Shown piece by piece: positions 23,580 to 31,386 of a DNA stretch of 64,000 nt. A program made the translations under genes and the position numbers. The stretch is taken from positions 18,185 through 82,184 of the forward strand of contig JAMPCH010000006.1 in assembly GCA_023666265.1 (NCBI GenBank), read 5' to 3'. Below the pieces are notes generated by a model, which did not search any database, was not told the DNA's origin, and worked only from the letters and a program-made list of their open reading frames with translations. The stretch's first letter is position 1. Each line of letters opens with the position of its first letter. The DNA is from Roseburia sp. GTDB lineage: Bacteria; Bacillota; Clostridia; Oscillospirales; Ruminococcaceae.

Positions 23580-24485
23580 TTACGAAATCTGTTTTAAAAG
23601 TGCGTCGATCTCCGCTTTTTCCGCGAGACCGTCCGAAAAAGCCGTCGCGCCGCCCGCCGCCGTCCCGAGCCTTAGGGCGTGGTCATAGCCGCCCGTCTCG
23701 ATCCCCGCGAGAAAGCCCGCGACCATCGAGTCGCCCGCCCCGACGGAATTTTTGACCGTCCCCCGACACGCGCGACAGGTACGCGTTTCCCCGTCCTCGT
23801 CGAGGAGAAAAGCGCCGTCCCCCGCCATCGAGACGAGGACGTTTCGCGCGCCCATTTCCTTTAGCCTCGCCGCGTATCCCGCGATCTCGTCGATCGTCCT
23901 CGGCGAAGCGCCGAAAAGCTCGCCCAGCTCGATCCGATTCGGCTTGATCAAAAACGGTCGGTATTTCAGCGTGTTTAAGAGGAGCGCCCCCGCCGCGTCG
24001 ACGACGACGCGGAGCTTTTTCGCCTTTAGGCGCTCTAAAATTTTCTCATAAATATCGGGCGGGAGGCTTTTTGGGATGCTCCCCGCGAGGACGAGGGTGT
24101 CCCCGTCGGCGAGGCGGTCGAGCCTTTGATAGAGCGCCGTGAGCGCCTCCTCGCCGATCTCGGGACCCTGACCGTTCAGCTCGGTCTCCGCCCCCGCCTT
24201 GATCTTAACGTTGATCCGCGAGAAGCCGCGCTCTAAGCGGACGAAATCGGTCTCGATCCCCTTCGCGGCGATCCCGCGCTCGATCGCCTCGCCCGTAAAG
24301 CCCGCAATAAAGCCGAGCGCCCGCGACCTAACGCCGAGGGCGGCGAGGACGACCGAGACGTTGATCCCCTTCCCGCCGAAGTAAATTTGTTCGTCCGCCG
24401 CGCGGTTCACGCCGCCGACCGTCATTTCGCCGACGCGGACGACATAGTCGATCGCGGGATTAAACGTCACCGTATAGATCATCAT
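23580..24485 (-). CDS. 1-phosphofructokinase / tagatose-6-phosphate kinase family (PfkB)
   Basis: 301 residues. MIYTVTFNPAIDYVV at the start, the PfkB motif 1 FGGKGINVSVVLAALG and the C-terminal anion-hole motif NSVGAGDSMVAGFLAG with the catalytic Asp are all present, as is the LAGSIPKSLPPDIYEKIL block of the FruK/LacC branch. It phosphorylates fructose-1-phosphate or a similar hexose phosphate. No PTS transporter or DeoR regulator flanks it here, so the exact sugar is open. A minus-strand promoter and AGTCCTCCC (GGGAGGACTT on the coding strand) lie upstream. Confidence 0.9.
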   Translation of the reverse strand: MMIYTVTFNPAIDYVVRVGEMTVGGVNRAADEQIYFGGKGINVSVVLAALGVRSRALGFIAGFTGEAIERGIAAKGIETDFVRLERGFSRINVKIKAGAETELNGQGPEIGEEALTALYQRLDRLADGDTLVLAGSIPKSLPPDIYEKILERLKAKKLRVVVDAAGALLLNTLKYRPFLIKPNRIELGELFGASPRTIDEIAGYAARLKEMGARNVLVSMAGDGAFLLDEDGETRTCRACRGTVKNSVGAGDSMVAGFLAGIETGGYDHALRLGTAAGGATAFSDGLAEKAEIDALLKQIS

Positions 24486-24513
24486 AAGTCCTCCCGTTTG
24501 TTATATTTCTTAA

Positions 24514-24542
24514 AGTATAACACCCGCGCGGCGAAAACGCAA
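24514..24542 (-). promoter_or_regulatory. Promoter of the PfkB gene
   Basis: On the minus strand TTGCGT (24542-24537), 17-base spacer, TATACT (24519-24514), 28 bases before the start. Confidence 0.6.
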
Positions 24543-24613
24543 TCCCTTTGTAAAATTTTTTTCATTTATTTTTTTGTGAAGGCGTGCCGCTCGGCACACC
24601 TTCGGCTTGGTGA

Positions 24614-24697
24614 AAAAAAGCCAAACAGGCGGTCACGGCTCTGAAGAACGGTGTGAACGCGATGATTAAGGTTCTCTATGAGGACACGAAAGAGTGA
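24614..24697 (+). pseudogene. Possible 3' remnant of a lost gene
   Basis: In the 256-base gap before the P1B ATPase gene, a short frame reads KKAKQAVTALKNGVN then AMIKVLYEDTKE-stop with host-like codons, but has no start or ribosome site. It looks like the last 27 codons of a deleted gene; the family is not recognised. The rest of the gap has a GGAAGGCGTGCC-like interspersed motif. Confidence 0.25.
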
Positions 24698-24798
24698 CAG
24701 ACAAAAAGCCGCCCGCGAGCGCAATACTCACGAGCGGTGTATTGAATCAGTTGTATACTCATAACTGTTGTATTACTTGCGATGTTTTTGATAATACC

Positions 24799-26667
24799 TT
24801 AAATTATCTTTTTCTCCCATTTCAGTAGCAGCGACGAATTGATCACAACAAGAACGGACCCCGCGTTGTGTACCAACGCGCCGACTATGGGATTTAAAAT
24901 ACCCGTGATCGCGAGTAGGATAGCGATAAAATTTAACGTCATCGAGAAGGTCAGATTTAATTTTATCGTCGTCATCATTCGCTTTGAAAGCGCAAACAAA
25001 TGCGGCAGCTCCTCGACCTTATCATCGACCAGAGCGATGTCCGCCGCGTCTACCGCGATGTCGCTCCCGACGCCGCCCATAGCGATCCCGACGTCGGCGC
25101 GTTTCAGCGCGGGCGCGTCGTTTATGCCGTCGCCGATCATACAAACGGCTTGCCCTTTTTCTTGACAATCGGTAATGTAATTCATTTTGTCCTCGGGCAG
25201 ACAATGCGGACAAACCTCGCTTATTTGGAGTTTATCGGCGATCGCTTTCGCGGCGTTTTCGGAGTCGCCCGTAAGAAGTACCGATTGAACGCCGATCGAA
25301 CGCAGTTTTTCAAGCATATCGCCGCTCTGCGGTCTGAGTGTATCCGCCAGCGCGAGGAAACCCGCCGATCTCCCGTCAACGGCTATGTAGACGATTATCG
25401 CGCCGTCCGCGAGATATTGCGCCGCCGCCTTTTCGTTGACGGAAATTCCGTTTTCAAGCATTAAGGCGGAATTTCCCGCGAGGATCTTTTTTCCGCCAAC
25501 AATTGCGGCTACGCCCCTGCCGGGTGTCATCGTGAAATCCTCGGCGGCGGCGATCTCCCCGTTATATTTACCGCAATAATATCGTACAACGGATTTGCCG
25601 ATCGGATGCTCGGACAGCTTTTCGACAGCGGAGGCTAACGCGCAAAGCTCCGTTTCGGGATAATTCTCCGCGTAAACAGCGACCACCTCGGGCTGTCCGT
25701 AGGTCAGCGTTCCCGTTTTATCAAAGGCGATCTTCCGAACCTTTGAAAGCCGTTCAAGCGCGTCGCCCTCGCGGACAAGAAAGCCGTGCTTTGTAACGTT
25801 GCCGATCGCCGCCATGATCGCCGTTGGTGTGGCGAGTACGAGCGCACACGGACAGAATACAACGAGGATCGTCACCGCGCGGATAATTTCACCGCTGATA
25901 AGCCAAGTGAGCGCGGCGGCGGAAAGCGCGATAATGACAATCCAAGTCGCCCAGCGGTCGGCAAGACCGACGATCTTAGCCTTACCCGCGTCTGCGGACT
26001 GTACGAGCCGTATCATTCGCTGAATTGAGCTGTCCTCGCCGACCTTTGTTGCCCTCATTTCAAACGCGCCGAATTGATTTACCGTTCCGCTTGAAACCTC
26101 GTCGCCGACCGTTTTGTCCACGGGGAGCGACTCGCCCGTCATTACAGCTTGATTTATCGAGGTTTGCCCCGATGTGATCATTCCGTCAACGGGAACGGTC
26201 TCGCCCGGTAAAACGCGAAGAATATCGCCCTCTTTGACCAGCGCCGACGGAACGATCTTCTCCGAGTCGTCGGAAATGAGCCGCGCCGTCTGCGGAGTGA
26301 GGTGAACGAGCTTTTCAATTCCCGCTCTCGCTTTTGCGACCGTTATATCCTCAAGCAGACCGCCGAACTGCATTATAAATGCGACCTCGCCCGCCGCGAA
26401 GTCCTCCCCGATACAAACCGAAGCGATCAGCGCGATCGAAACGAGAACGTCCGCCTTGATGTCGAACGCCGTAACCAATCCGACAATTGCCTCGAGAATG
26501 ATCGGAACGCCGCACAGCACGATAGCGATCCAAGCCGCGTTAAACGGCAACGGTACTCCGATAAGGCTTACTATCAGCGCCGCTCCCGATACGGTAAGCA
26601 GAATGATGTCCTTTTTTATGCCGCCAAGCTCCAACAAATGTTCCAATTTTTTCGTCAAGCTTTTCAT
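24799..26667 (-). CDS. P1B-type heavy-metal-transporting ATPase
   Basis: 622 residues. Landmarks in order: TGES actuator loop, the membrane metal site VVFCPCALVLATP (CPC near 271-275), phosphorylation motif FDKTGTLTYG (Asp about 315), SEHPIGKSVV with the P1B His-Pro pair, GDGINDAPAL and the last segment VHNAGSVLVVINSS. There is no N-terminal CxxC metal-binding domain. CPC suits Cu(I), Zn or Cd; the HN-x-GS in segment 8 is not the usual Cu or Zn signature. CsoR-type boxes in its promoter favour copper export. Confidence 0.9.
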   Translation of the reverse strand: MKSLTKKLEHLLELGGIKKDIILLTVSGAALIVSLIGVPLPFNAAWIAIVLCGVPIILEAIVGLVTAFDIKADVLVSIALIASVCIGEDFAAGEVAFIMQFGGLLEDITVAKARAGIEKLVHLTPQTARLISDDSEKIVPSALVKEGDILRVLPGETVPVDGMITSGQTSINQAVMTGESLPVDKTVGDEVSSGTVNQFGAFEMRATKVGEDSSIQRMIRLVQSADAGKAKIVGLADRWATWIVIIALSAAALTWLISGEIIRAVTILVVFCPCALVLATPTAIMAAIGNVTKHGFLVREGDALERLSKVRKIAFDKTGTLTYGQPEVVAVYAENYPETELCALASAVEKLSEHPIGKSVVRYYCGKYNGEIAAAEDFTMTPGRGVAAIVGGKKILAGNSALMLENGISVNEKAAAQYLADGAIIVYIAVDGRSAGFLALADTLRPQSGDMLEKLRSIGVQSVLLTGDSENAAKAIADKLQISEVCPHCLPEDKMNYITDCQEKGQAVCMIGDGINDAPALKRADVGIAMGGVGSDIAVDAADIALVDDKVEELPHLFALSKRMMTTIKLNLTFSMTLNFIAILLAITGILNPIVGALVHNAGSVLVVINSSLLLKWEKKII

Positions 26668-26682
26668 TTAAGCACCTCCGTT

Positions 26683-26737
26683 ATACCCTATGGGGTATCT
26701 GTATATCATTATACCATATGGGGTATAGGTATGTCAA
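26683..26737 (-). promoter_or_regulatory. Metal-ATPase promoter with two CsoR-type boxes
   Basis: On the minus strand TTGACA (26737-26732), 18-base spacer, TATAAT (26713-26708). Two near-palindromes follow the CsoR pattern: ATACCATATGGGGTAT (26711-26726) overlaps the -10 and spacer, and ATACCCTATGGGGTAT (26683-26698) lies over the early transcript and next to the ribosome site. Binding there would block polymerase until metal releases CsoR. Confidence 0.8.
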
Positions 26738-26750
26738 GCGATGATAAAGA

Positions 26751-26776
26751 AAAGTCGGCATAAAACCGACTTTTTG
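26751..26776. terminator. Two-way terminator between csoR and the ATPase promoter
   Basis: AAAGTCGG / CCGACTTTTT with a 7-base loop; runs of T flank it on both strands. It separates csoR transcription from the ATPase gene, so the two genes have separate promoters. Confidence 0.75.
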
Positions 26777-26825
26777 AAATTTTGTGCAAAATACGAGGCA
26801 TCTCATTGTAACAGCTTGATGATTT

Positions 26826-27101
26826 TTACGACATATTCGCAAATCTCTCAACCGCTTTCGTAAAATTCTCAATGGTTTGATCCGCGTCGCCGTGTTCGAT
26901 ACCGTCACGGACGCAATGCTTGATGTGACCCTCCAAAACGACCTTTCCACAGCCGTGGAGCGCCGACTTTGCCGCGTTTATCTGCGCCAGAATATCCTCA
27001 CACGGAACGTCCTCGTCGACCATTTTATCAATAGCCTGTACCTGTCCGATTATTTTCTTCAAGCGGCGGTGCAGATTTTCCGCGTCCATACATTGTCTCA
27101 T
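26826..27101 (-). CDS. csoR: CsoR-family metal-sensing repressor
   Basis: 91 residues, all-helical DUF156 protein. The Cu(I) ligands of CsoR are in place: Cys34 (VPCEDIL), His59 and Cys63 (GHIKHC), with the typical start ENLHRRLKKIIGQVQAI. As a tetramer it binds GC-rich boxes and lets go when copper binds. Two such boxes lie in the downstream ATPase promoter, and a half box (ATACCCCTA) follows its own -10, so self-control is likely. FrmR-type aldehyde sensors lack this C-H-C set. Confidence 0.9.
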   Translation of the reverse strand: MRQCMDAENLHRRLKKIIGQVQAIDKMVDEDVPCEDILAQINAAKSALHGCGKVVLEGHIKHCVRDGIEHGDADQTIENFTKAVERFANMS

Positions 27102-27120
27102 ATTCCATTCCTCCGATACT

Positions 27121-27166
27121 TTTAGGGGTATATGTATATTATACGACCGTTTTAAACGAATGTCAA
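27121..27166 (-). promoter_or_regulatory. csoR promoter
   Basis: On the minus strand TTGACA (27166-27161), 17-base spacer, TATAAT (27143-27138), then ATACCCCTAAAA at 27130-27119, a half-match to the CsoR box. Confidence 0.75.
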
Positions 27167-27314
27167 GATAAAGACGGTAATTTTACGGCGTCTTTACTTA
27201 TACGGCGTCCTGTCGCGCCCCGTATATTTTCGCGTCCCTCGGGGAAAATAGAGGGGAAAGCGGGTCTGACAAGACCCGCCGATCGGTATGACTGCCAAAA
27301 AATATTTAAGGAAG

Positions 27315-27342
27315 GAGAGCGTACCCGCGTGTTCGCTCTCCG
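27315..27342 (+). promoter_or_regulatory. Hairpin in the hsp20 leader
   Basis: GGAGAGCG / CGCTCTCC with a 12-base loop, ending 8 bases before AAAGGAAGG, the hsp20 ribosome site. It could be a heat-sensitive leader, but no base pairing with the ribosome site itself is obvious. Confidence 0.4.
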
Positions 27343-27362
27343 AAGGAAAGGAAGGATCATTG

Positions 27363-27776
27363 ATGTTCGGTTTGACCCCTTATGAAAGAAACGCGGGGTT
27401 TTTTGACGCGTTCGGGAGCTTCGCGAACGACTTTTTCGCCGAGAGCCGCGCCTGTAAGACCGACGTGCGCGACGAGGGCGAGCGCTATGTTTTGGAGGCG
27501 GAGCTTCCCGGCTTTAAAAAGGACGACATTCGCCTCGACATTCGCGGCGATCGGCTTACATTATCCGCCGAGCGAAGCGAGGAGGACGAGCGTAAGGATC
27601 GCGAGGGACGCTATATCCGCCGCGAGCGGAGCTTTGGCTCGTATACGCGGAGCTTTGATCTCTCGGGGATCGCCGCCGATCGGATCACCGCCGAGTATAA
27701 AAGCGGCGTCTTGACCCTCACGCTCCCCAAGACGGAGGAACAGCCCGTCCGCTCGCGACGGCTCGAAATTCGTTGA
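27363..27776 (+). CDS. Small heat-shock protein (Hsp20 / alpha-crystallin)
   Basis: 137 residues from ATG 27363 (AAAGGAAGG upstream); an earlier in-frame ATG at 27288 lies in leader DNA. The alpha-crystallin domain covers about 35-137: YVLEAELPGFKKDDIRLDI, the charged EEDERKDREGRYIRRER loop, FDLSGIAADRITAEYKSGVL and TLPKTEE near the end. It is an ATP-independent holdase that binds unfolding proteins as large oligomers. The C-terminal I-x-I tail is not evident. No CIRCE element is seen upstream. Confidence 0.9.
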   Translation: MFGLTPYERNAGFFDAFGSFANDFFAESRACKTDVRDEGERYVLEAELPGFKKDDIRLDIRGDRLTLSAERSEEDERKDREGRYIRRERSFGSYTRSFDLSGIAADRITAEYKSGVLTLTLPKTEEQPVRSRRLEIR

Positions 27777-27790
27777 GATTATTTCAACAA

Positions 27791-27829
27791 CGACCGAATG
27801 AAATCCCGGTTTCATTCGGTCGTTTTTTC
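27791..27829 (+). terminator. Intrinsic terminator after hsp20
   Basis: 13-bp perfect stem CGACCGAATGAAA / TTTCATTCGGTCG, then TTTTTT. Confidence 0.92.
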
Positions 27830-28004
27830 TGTTCCGAAACAGTCCTTCGAGCGGGAGAGGCGGCGGACGTGCTTCGACATTCCGAAACGGGAAAGCGATC
27901 CCGTTCCGAAAAAGTCCTCTGATCGGGGGAGCCGGCGAAAGCTCGAGCATTTCCGCTCGGGCGGCGGAGCGCCGCGCCTTCCCAAAAAAATAAATAAAAA
28001 AGTC

Positions 28005-28033
28005 TTGATTTTCTCGCCGAACCGTGTTATAAT
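28005..28033 (+). promoter_or_regulatory. Promoter of the GH5 gene
   Basis: TTGATT (28005-28010), 17-base spacer, TATAAT (28028-28033), 77 bases before the ATG. Confidence 0.75.
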
Positions 28034-28109
28034 GACAGTATCGGTATGAAAACGTTTACAGCTCGGGCGGCGTATCGCCCGAACGAACGACAACGGAAAG
28101 GAATCGATT

Positions 28110-29915
28110 ATGAAAAAAAGAACTTTAGCCGCCGCTTTAAGCCTCGCGCTCCTTTTGAGCGGCTGTGGGACGGCGGAGGCGGACGGCGGCGAGACGAGCG
28201 GCGCGGAGACGACCGCCCCGACCGAGACGACGACCGCCGCGCCCGAGACCCCGACCGAGGAAACGAACGACCTCACCTCGCTCGAGGTGATCCGCCTGAT
28301 GGGAAACGGGACGAACCTCGGGAACACCCTCGAGGCGTATAACCATTCGGGCTATGTCAACGGCGCGAACCCCGACGGGATGGAGACCGGCTGGGGACAG
28401 CCGTATACGACCCCCGAGATGTTTGAGGATATGAAATCGCTCGGCTTTGATACGGTACGTATCCCGATCGCTTGGACGAACGGGATCAACTATGAGAGCG
28501 GCGATTATACGATCGACGAGCGGCTTATGAGCCGCGTCGAGACGGTCGTAAACTACGCGCTCGACGCCGACCTTTACGTGATCATCAACGACCACTGGGA
28601 CGGGAGCTGGTGGGGGATGTTCGGCGCGGCGGACGAGACCGTCCGCGAACAAGCGATGGAGCTTTATCGCTCGATGTGGACCCAGATCGGCGAACGCTTT
28701 AAGGATTATTCCTATAAGCTGATCTTTGAGGGGGCGAACGAGGAGCTCGGCGACCGCTTAAACGACGCGGACGTGACCGGGTCGAAGGGGAAGCTTACCC
28801 CGAACCAATGCTATGAAAAAACGAACGAGATCAACGCCGAATTTGTTAAGACGATCCGCGCGATCGGCGGTAAGAACGCCGACCGCTTCCTCCTCGTCGC
28901 GGGGTATAACACCGACATCGAAAAAACCTGTGACGACCGCTTTAAGATGCCCGAGGACAGCGCCGAGAATAAGCTCCTCCTCTCCGTCCATTATTATACG
29001 CCGTGGGATTACTGCGGGACGGACAGCGTGAATACGTGGGGTTCTCCGTCGGACTATGAGGAACAAAACCGTCTCTTTGAGATGATGAGTAAGTATTCGG
29101 AACAGGGCTATGGCGTCGTGATCGGCGAATACGCCGTTATGATGAAAAACGGCGGGATCAAGCCCGGGACGGATCGTTTTTACGATAACGTTTTGGATAA
29201 CTGTGACCTTTACGACTTTTGCCCCGTCCTGTGGGACTGCAGCAACTTCTATAAGCGGTCGAGTCGGACGACCTCGGACGATTCGTTAAAACAGCTCTTT
29301 GACGAGCGCCGCCGCGAGAACGAAGCCTCGCGCACGACCGAGGAGATCAAAGCCGCCGCGCGCGAAAAGCTCGATGAAACGTATAAAACCGCGCAGGATA
29401 CCCAGATGGAGGGGATCGAGCTTCCGCCCTCGGACGATATGGCGATCGCGTGGATCATGTACGCGAGCAGCGATTACGGGATCTCGTACAGCGTCGGCGA
29501 CACCTATGACCCGACGAACTGCTCGACGGGGATCATCGCCAAGAACGCCGAGATCACGGGCGAGGGGACGTATACCGTGAGCCTCGACCTCTCGGGGAGC
29601 GGGACGGCGAAGGGTGTATCCTTCTCGGCGCTCGGGATCTCAAACGGCGAGAGCTTCTTCCCCGGTTATACGATCTCGATCGACGAGATCCTCATAAACG
29701 GCGAAGCCTTTACGCTCGAGGGGAAGGAATATACCTCGAGCGACGACGGGAAGTGTACCCGCGTCAACCTCTATAACTCGTATATCTCCGACCCGCCGCC
29801 CGAGGCGCGGACGCCCGACGGCGACCTGACCGGCTGTTCGCCTCAGATCATGCCGATCGGGAAGCGTAAGGTCGTCGAGACGATCGAGGTGACCTTTACG
29901 CTCCACGCGCCGTAA
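28110..29915 (+). CDS. Glycoside hydrolase family 5 lipoprotein (endoglucanase-like)
   Basis: 601 residues. A lipoprotein signal (LAAALSLALLLSGCG, lipobox LSGC near 18-21) and a Thr/Glu/Pro-rich linker (about 25-55) lead to a GH5 TIM barrel (about 60-400): MGNGTNLGNTLEA, FDTVRIPIAW, the acid/base Glu211 in FEGANEEL, SVHYYTPWDY and the nucleophile Glu340 in VIGEYAV. It should cut beta-1,4-glucan or a related plant polysaccharide at the cell surface. Residues 440-601 form a strand-rich domain that may bind carbohydrate. AAAGGAATCG precedes the ATG. It stands alone between its promoter and terminator. Confidence 0.92.
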   Translation: MKKRTLAAALSLALLLSGCGTAEADGGETSGAETTAPTETTTAAPETPTEETNDLTSLEVIRLMGNGTNLGNTLEAYNHSGYVNGANPDGMETGWGQPYTTPEMFEDMKSLGFDTVRIPIAWTNGINYESGDYTIDERLMSRVETVVNYALDADLYVIINDHWDGSWWGMFGAADETVREQAMELYRSMWTQIGERFKDYSYKLIFEGANEELGDRLNDADVTGSKGKLTPNQCYEKTNEINAEFVKTIRAIGGKNADRFLLVAGYNTDIEKTCDDRFKMPEDSAENKLLLSVHYYTPWDYCGTDSVNTWGSPSDYEEQNRLFEMMSKYSEQGYGVVIGEYAVMMKNGGIKPGTDRFYDNVLDNCDLYDFCPVLWDCSNFYKRSSRTTSDDSLKQLFDERRRENEASRTTEEIKAAAREKLDETYKTAQDTQMEGIELPPSDDMAIAWIMYASSDYGISYSVGDTYDPTNCSTGIIAKNAEITGEGTYTVSLDLSGSGTAKGVSFSALGISNGESFFPGYTISIDEILINGEAFTLEGKEYTSSDDGKCTRVNLYNSYISDPPPEARTPDGDLTGCSPQIMPIGKRKVVETIEVTFTLHAP

Positions 29916-29959
29916 TTAAGATTTTTGTCCCTTATTATTTAAGGCAGGAGATAAAAATA

Positions 29960-29995
29960 CCGACCGTTTCCGATAGGGGGACGGTCGGTTTTTTG
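29960..29995 (+). terminator. Intrinsic terminator after GH5
   Basis: CCGACCGT / ACGGTCGG stem with a 13-base loop, then TTTTTTG. Confidence 0.85.
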
Positions 29996-30022
29996 TCGGG
30001 CTCGGCTCGTGGACTTGGGCGA

Positions 30023-30274
30023 TTATTCCCGAAACTCGAGAAGCTTATACGGCTCTGTTCTGAGGGCGTTCGCGAGGTTAAAGAGGGCTTCGAGCGAGAT
30101 GTTGCGGATAATGTTCGGCGCCTCGATCGCGCTTAAATGGGATCGACTGATCCCCGCGAGCTCGGCGAGCTCCTCTTGGGTATATCCCGCCAGCTTCCGA
30201 TAATAGGCGATGTTGAGCCCGAGCTGGATATACTTAAACTCGTTGACCTTTGAGATCTTCGTGGATTTTGACAT
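30023..30274 (-). CDS. Small XRE-family DNA-binding protein
   Basis: 83 residues, essentially one helix-turn-helix: NIAYYRKLAGYTQEELAELAGISRSHLSAIEAPN, then LEALFNLANALRTEPYKLL. It binds DNA as a dimer, with no ligand domain. It is divergent from the secreted-protein gene at 30411, and AAGCAATAT / ATATTGCTT in the shared region is a candidate operator. The coding start has GGAGGGG upstream. Confidence 0.85.
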   Translation of the reverse strand: MSKSTKISKVNEFKYIQLGLNIAYYRKLAGYTQEELAELAGISRSHLSAIEAPNIIRNISLEALFNLANALRTEPYKLLEFRE

Positions 30275-30345
30275 AGTTTTACCCCTCCTCCCTGTTTAAT
30301 ATTACCAAGTTTTTCCTCAAAAATACACTTTCCGATAAAAAGCAC

Positions 30346-30394
30346 TTGCATTTTATCAAAAAGCAATATATAATATTTATTAAAATATTGCTTA
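30346..30394 (+). promoter_or_regulatory. Promoter with candidate XRE operator
   Basis: TTGCAT (30346-30351), 17-base spacer, TATAAT (30369-30374). The inverted repeat AAGCAATAT (30361-30369) / ATATTGCTT (30386-30394) spans the -10 and start site, well placed for repression by the divergent XRE protein. Confidence 0.65.
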
Positions 30395-30410
30395 ATAAAA
30401 GGGGATTGAG

Positions 30411-31238
30411 ATGATGAAATTCGGGAGGATCGCGGCGCTTTTGGCGGCGGGAGTTATGGCGGTCGCGGGAATGACGGTATGCGCGGGCGCGGAACGCGCC
30501 GGGGAAGCGCCGCCCGTGATCGCGAGCGGGGAGGAGATCGCGACATACTATCCGCAATTAAAAACTGTACAAAAAATCAAGCAAAAGCTAGGATATATGC
30601 GGTTTTGCGCGGATTTTTTGTCTACGGTTTTAATTGCGGATAGTATTATGCTCGCGAACCGCCGAACGGCGGAATATACCCTTCCCGTCGCGGAGGCGGG
30701 GGAGCTTAGGATCGATCTGAACGCCGAGGCGGCGAGCGTCTATCTGACCGTATACGCGCCCGACGGCGAACCCCTCCCGCCCTCGGGGGAGGAGCGCTCG
30801 CTCGGGCGGACGACCGAGCGCCCCGACGGGGCGCTTTGGCTCGAGTGGGACGGGGACGCCGAACGCTTCGCGGGGTCGGTTGTCTATCCCGTCAAAAAGG
30901 GGACGTATCGGATCGTCCTTCGCCGCCCGTGGTACGGTCGGGGCGGCGGGTCGCTCTCCTTCACCGCGACCTATCCCGCCTCGCCCCCGCCGGGGACGGC
31001 GAGGCTCGATCACTTCACGTTTATTTTCGAGCGGTGGACGCGCCTTCGCCTCGGCACGGTTTTGAGCGGCGAGAGCGGCGACCCCGCCGAAGAAGTCGTA
31101 TGGACAAGCTCCGATCCCTCGGTCGTCTCCGTTTCACCGTCGGGGAAGCTCACCTGCAAAAAAAGGGGGACGGCGACCGTCACCGCGACCCTCGGGGACG
31201 GTAAGCTAAAGCTTAAGCTTAAGATCACGGTCAAGTAG
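30411..31238 (+). CDS. Secreted protein with C-terminal Big2 (Ig-like) domain and an in-frame repeat insert
   Basis: 275 residues. A signal peptide (IAALLAAGVMAVAGMTVCAGAE, cleaved near 27) is followed at residues 45-79 by an insert (YYPQLKTVQKIKQKLGYMRF...) encoded exactly by the 102-bp fold-back repeat at 30545-30646. A strand-rich domain (80-200) comes next, resembling bacterial pre-peptidase or PPC-type sheets (YTLPVAEAGELRIDLN, VYLTVYAPDGEPL, GTYRIVLRRPWYG), and then a Big2 domain (about 205-275, VVWTSSDPSVVSVSPSGKLTC...GTATVTATL). Probably a cell-surface or extracellular protein. The insert keeps the frame. Confidence 0.8.
   Translation: MMKFGRIAALLAAGVMAVAGMTVCAGAERAGEAPPVIASGEEIATYYPQLKTVQKIKQKLGYMRFCADFLSTVLIADSIMLANRRTAEYTLPVAEAGELRIDLNAEAASVYLTVYAPDGEPLPPSGEERSLGRTTERPDGALWLEWDGDAERFAGSVVYPVKKGTYRIVLRRPWYGRGGGSLSFTATYPASPPPGTARLDHFTFIFERWTRLRLGTVLSGESGDPAEEVVWTSSDPSVVSVSPSGKLTCKKRGTATVTATLGDGKLKLKLKITVK
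30545..30646 (-). repeat. Fold-back repeat, copy 1 (inside a coding gene)
   Basis: 102 bases, the reverse orientation of the copies at 41260 and 45768. Outer arms ATACTATCCGCAATTAAAA and their perfect complement pair over 19 bp; inside are GTACAAAAAATC / GATTTTTTGTCTAC and the conserved AAGCAAAAGCT loop region. Its length is divisible by three and no stop is created in the host gene. Confidence 0.85.
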
Positions 31239-31254
31239 CGGCGAAAATATTTCA

Positions 31255-31286
31255 GTCCGAAGGCGTTGACGCTTTCGGACTTTTTT
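31255..31286 (+). terminator. Intrinsic terminator
   Basis: GTCCGAA / TTCGGAC stem, loop GGCGTTGACGCT, then TTTTTT. Confidence 0.85.
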
Positions 31287-31299
31287 CGTTCCCGAACGA

Positions 31300-31328
31300 T
31301 TGACAGATTTGTCATTTTGTAGTATAAT
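31300..31328 (+). promoter_or_regulatory. Consensus promoter of the hybrid kinase gene
   Basis: TTGACA (31300-31305), 17-base spacer, TATAAT (31323-31328), both boxes perfect, 58 bases before the ATG. Confidence 0.85.
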
Positions 31329-31386
31329 AATAAATAAATGTAAATTTTGGCGGATTTCCGCCCTATCCTATTATCGGAGGGACTTT

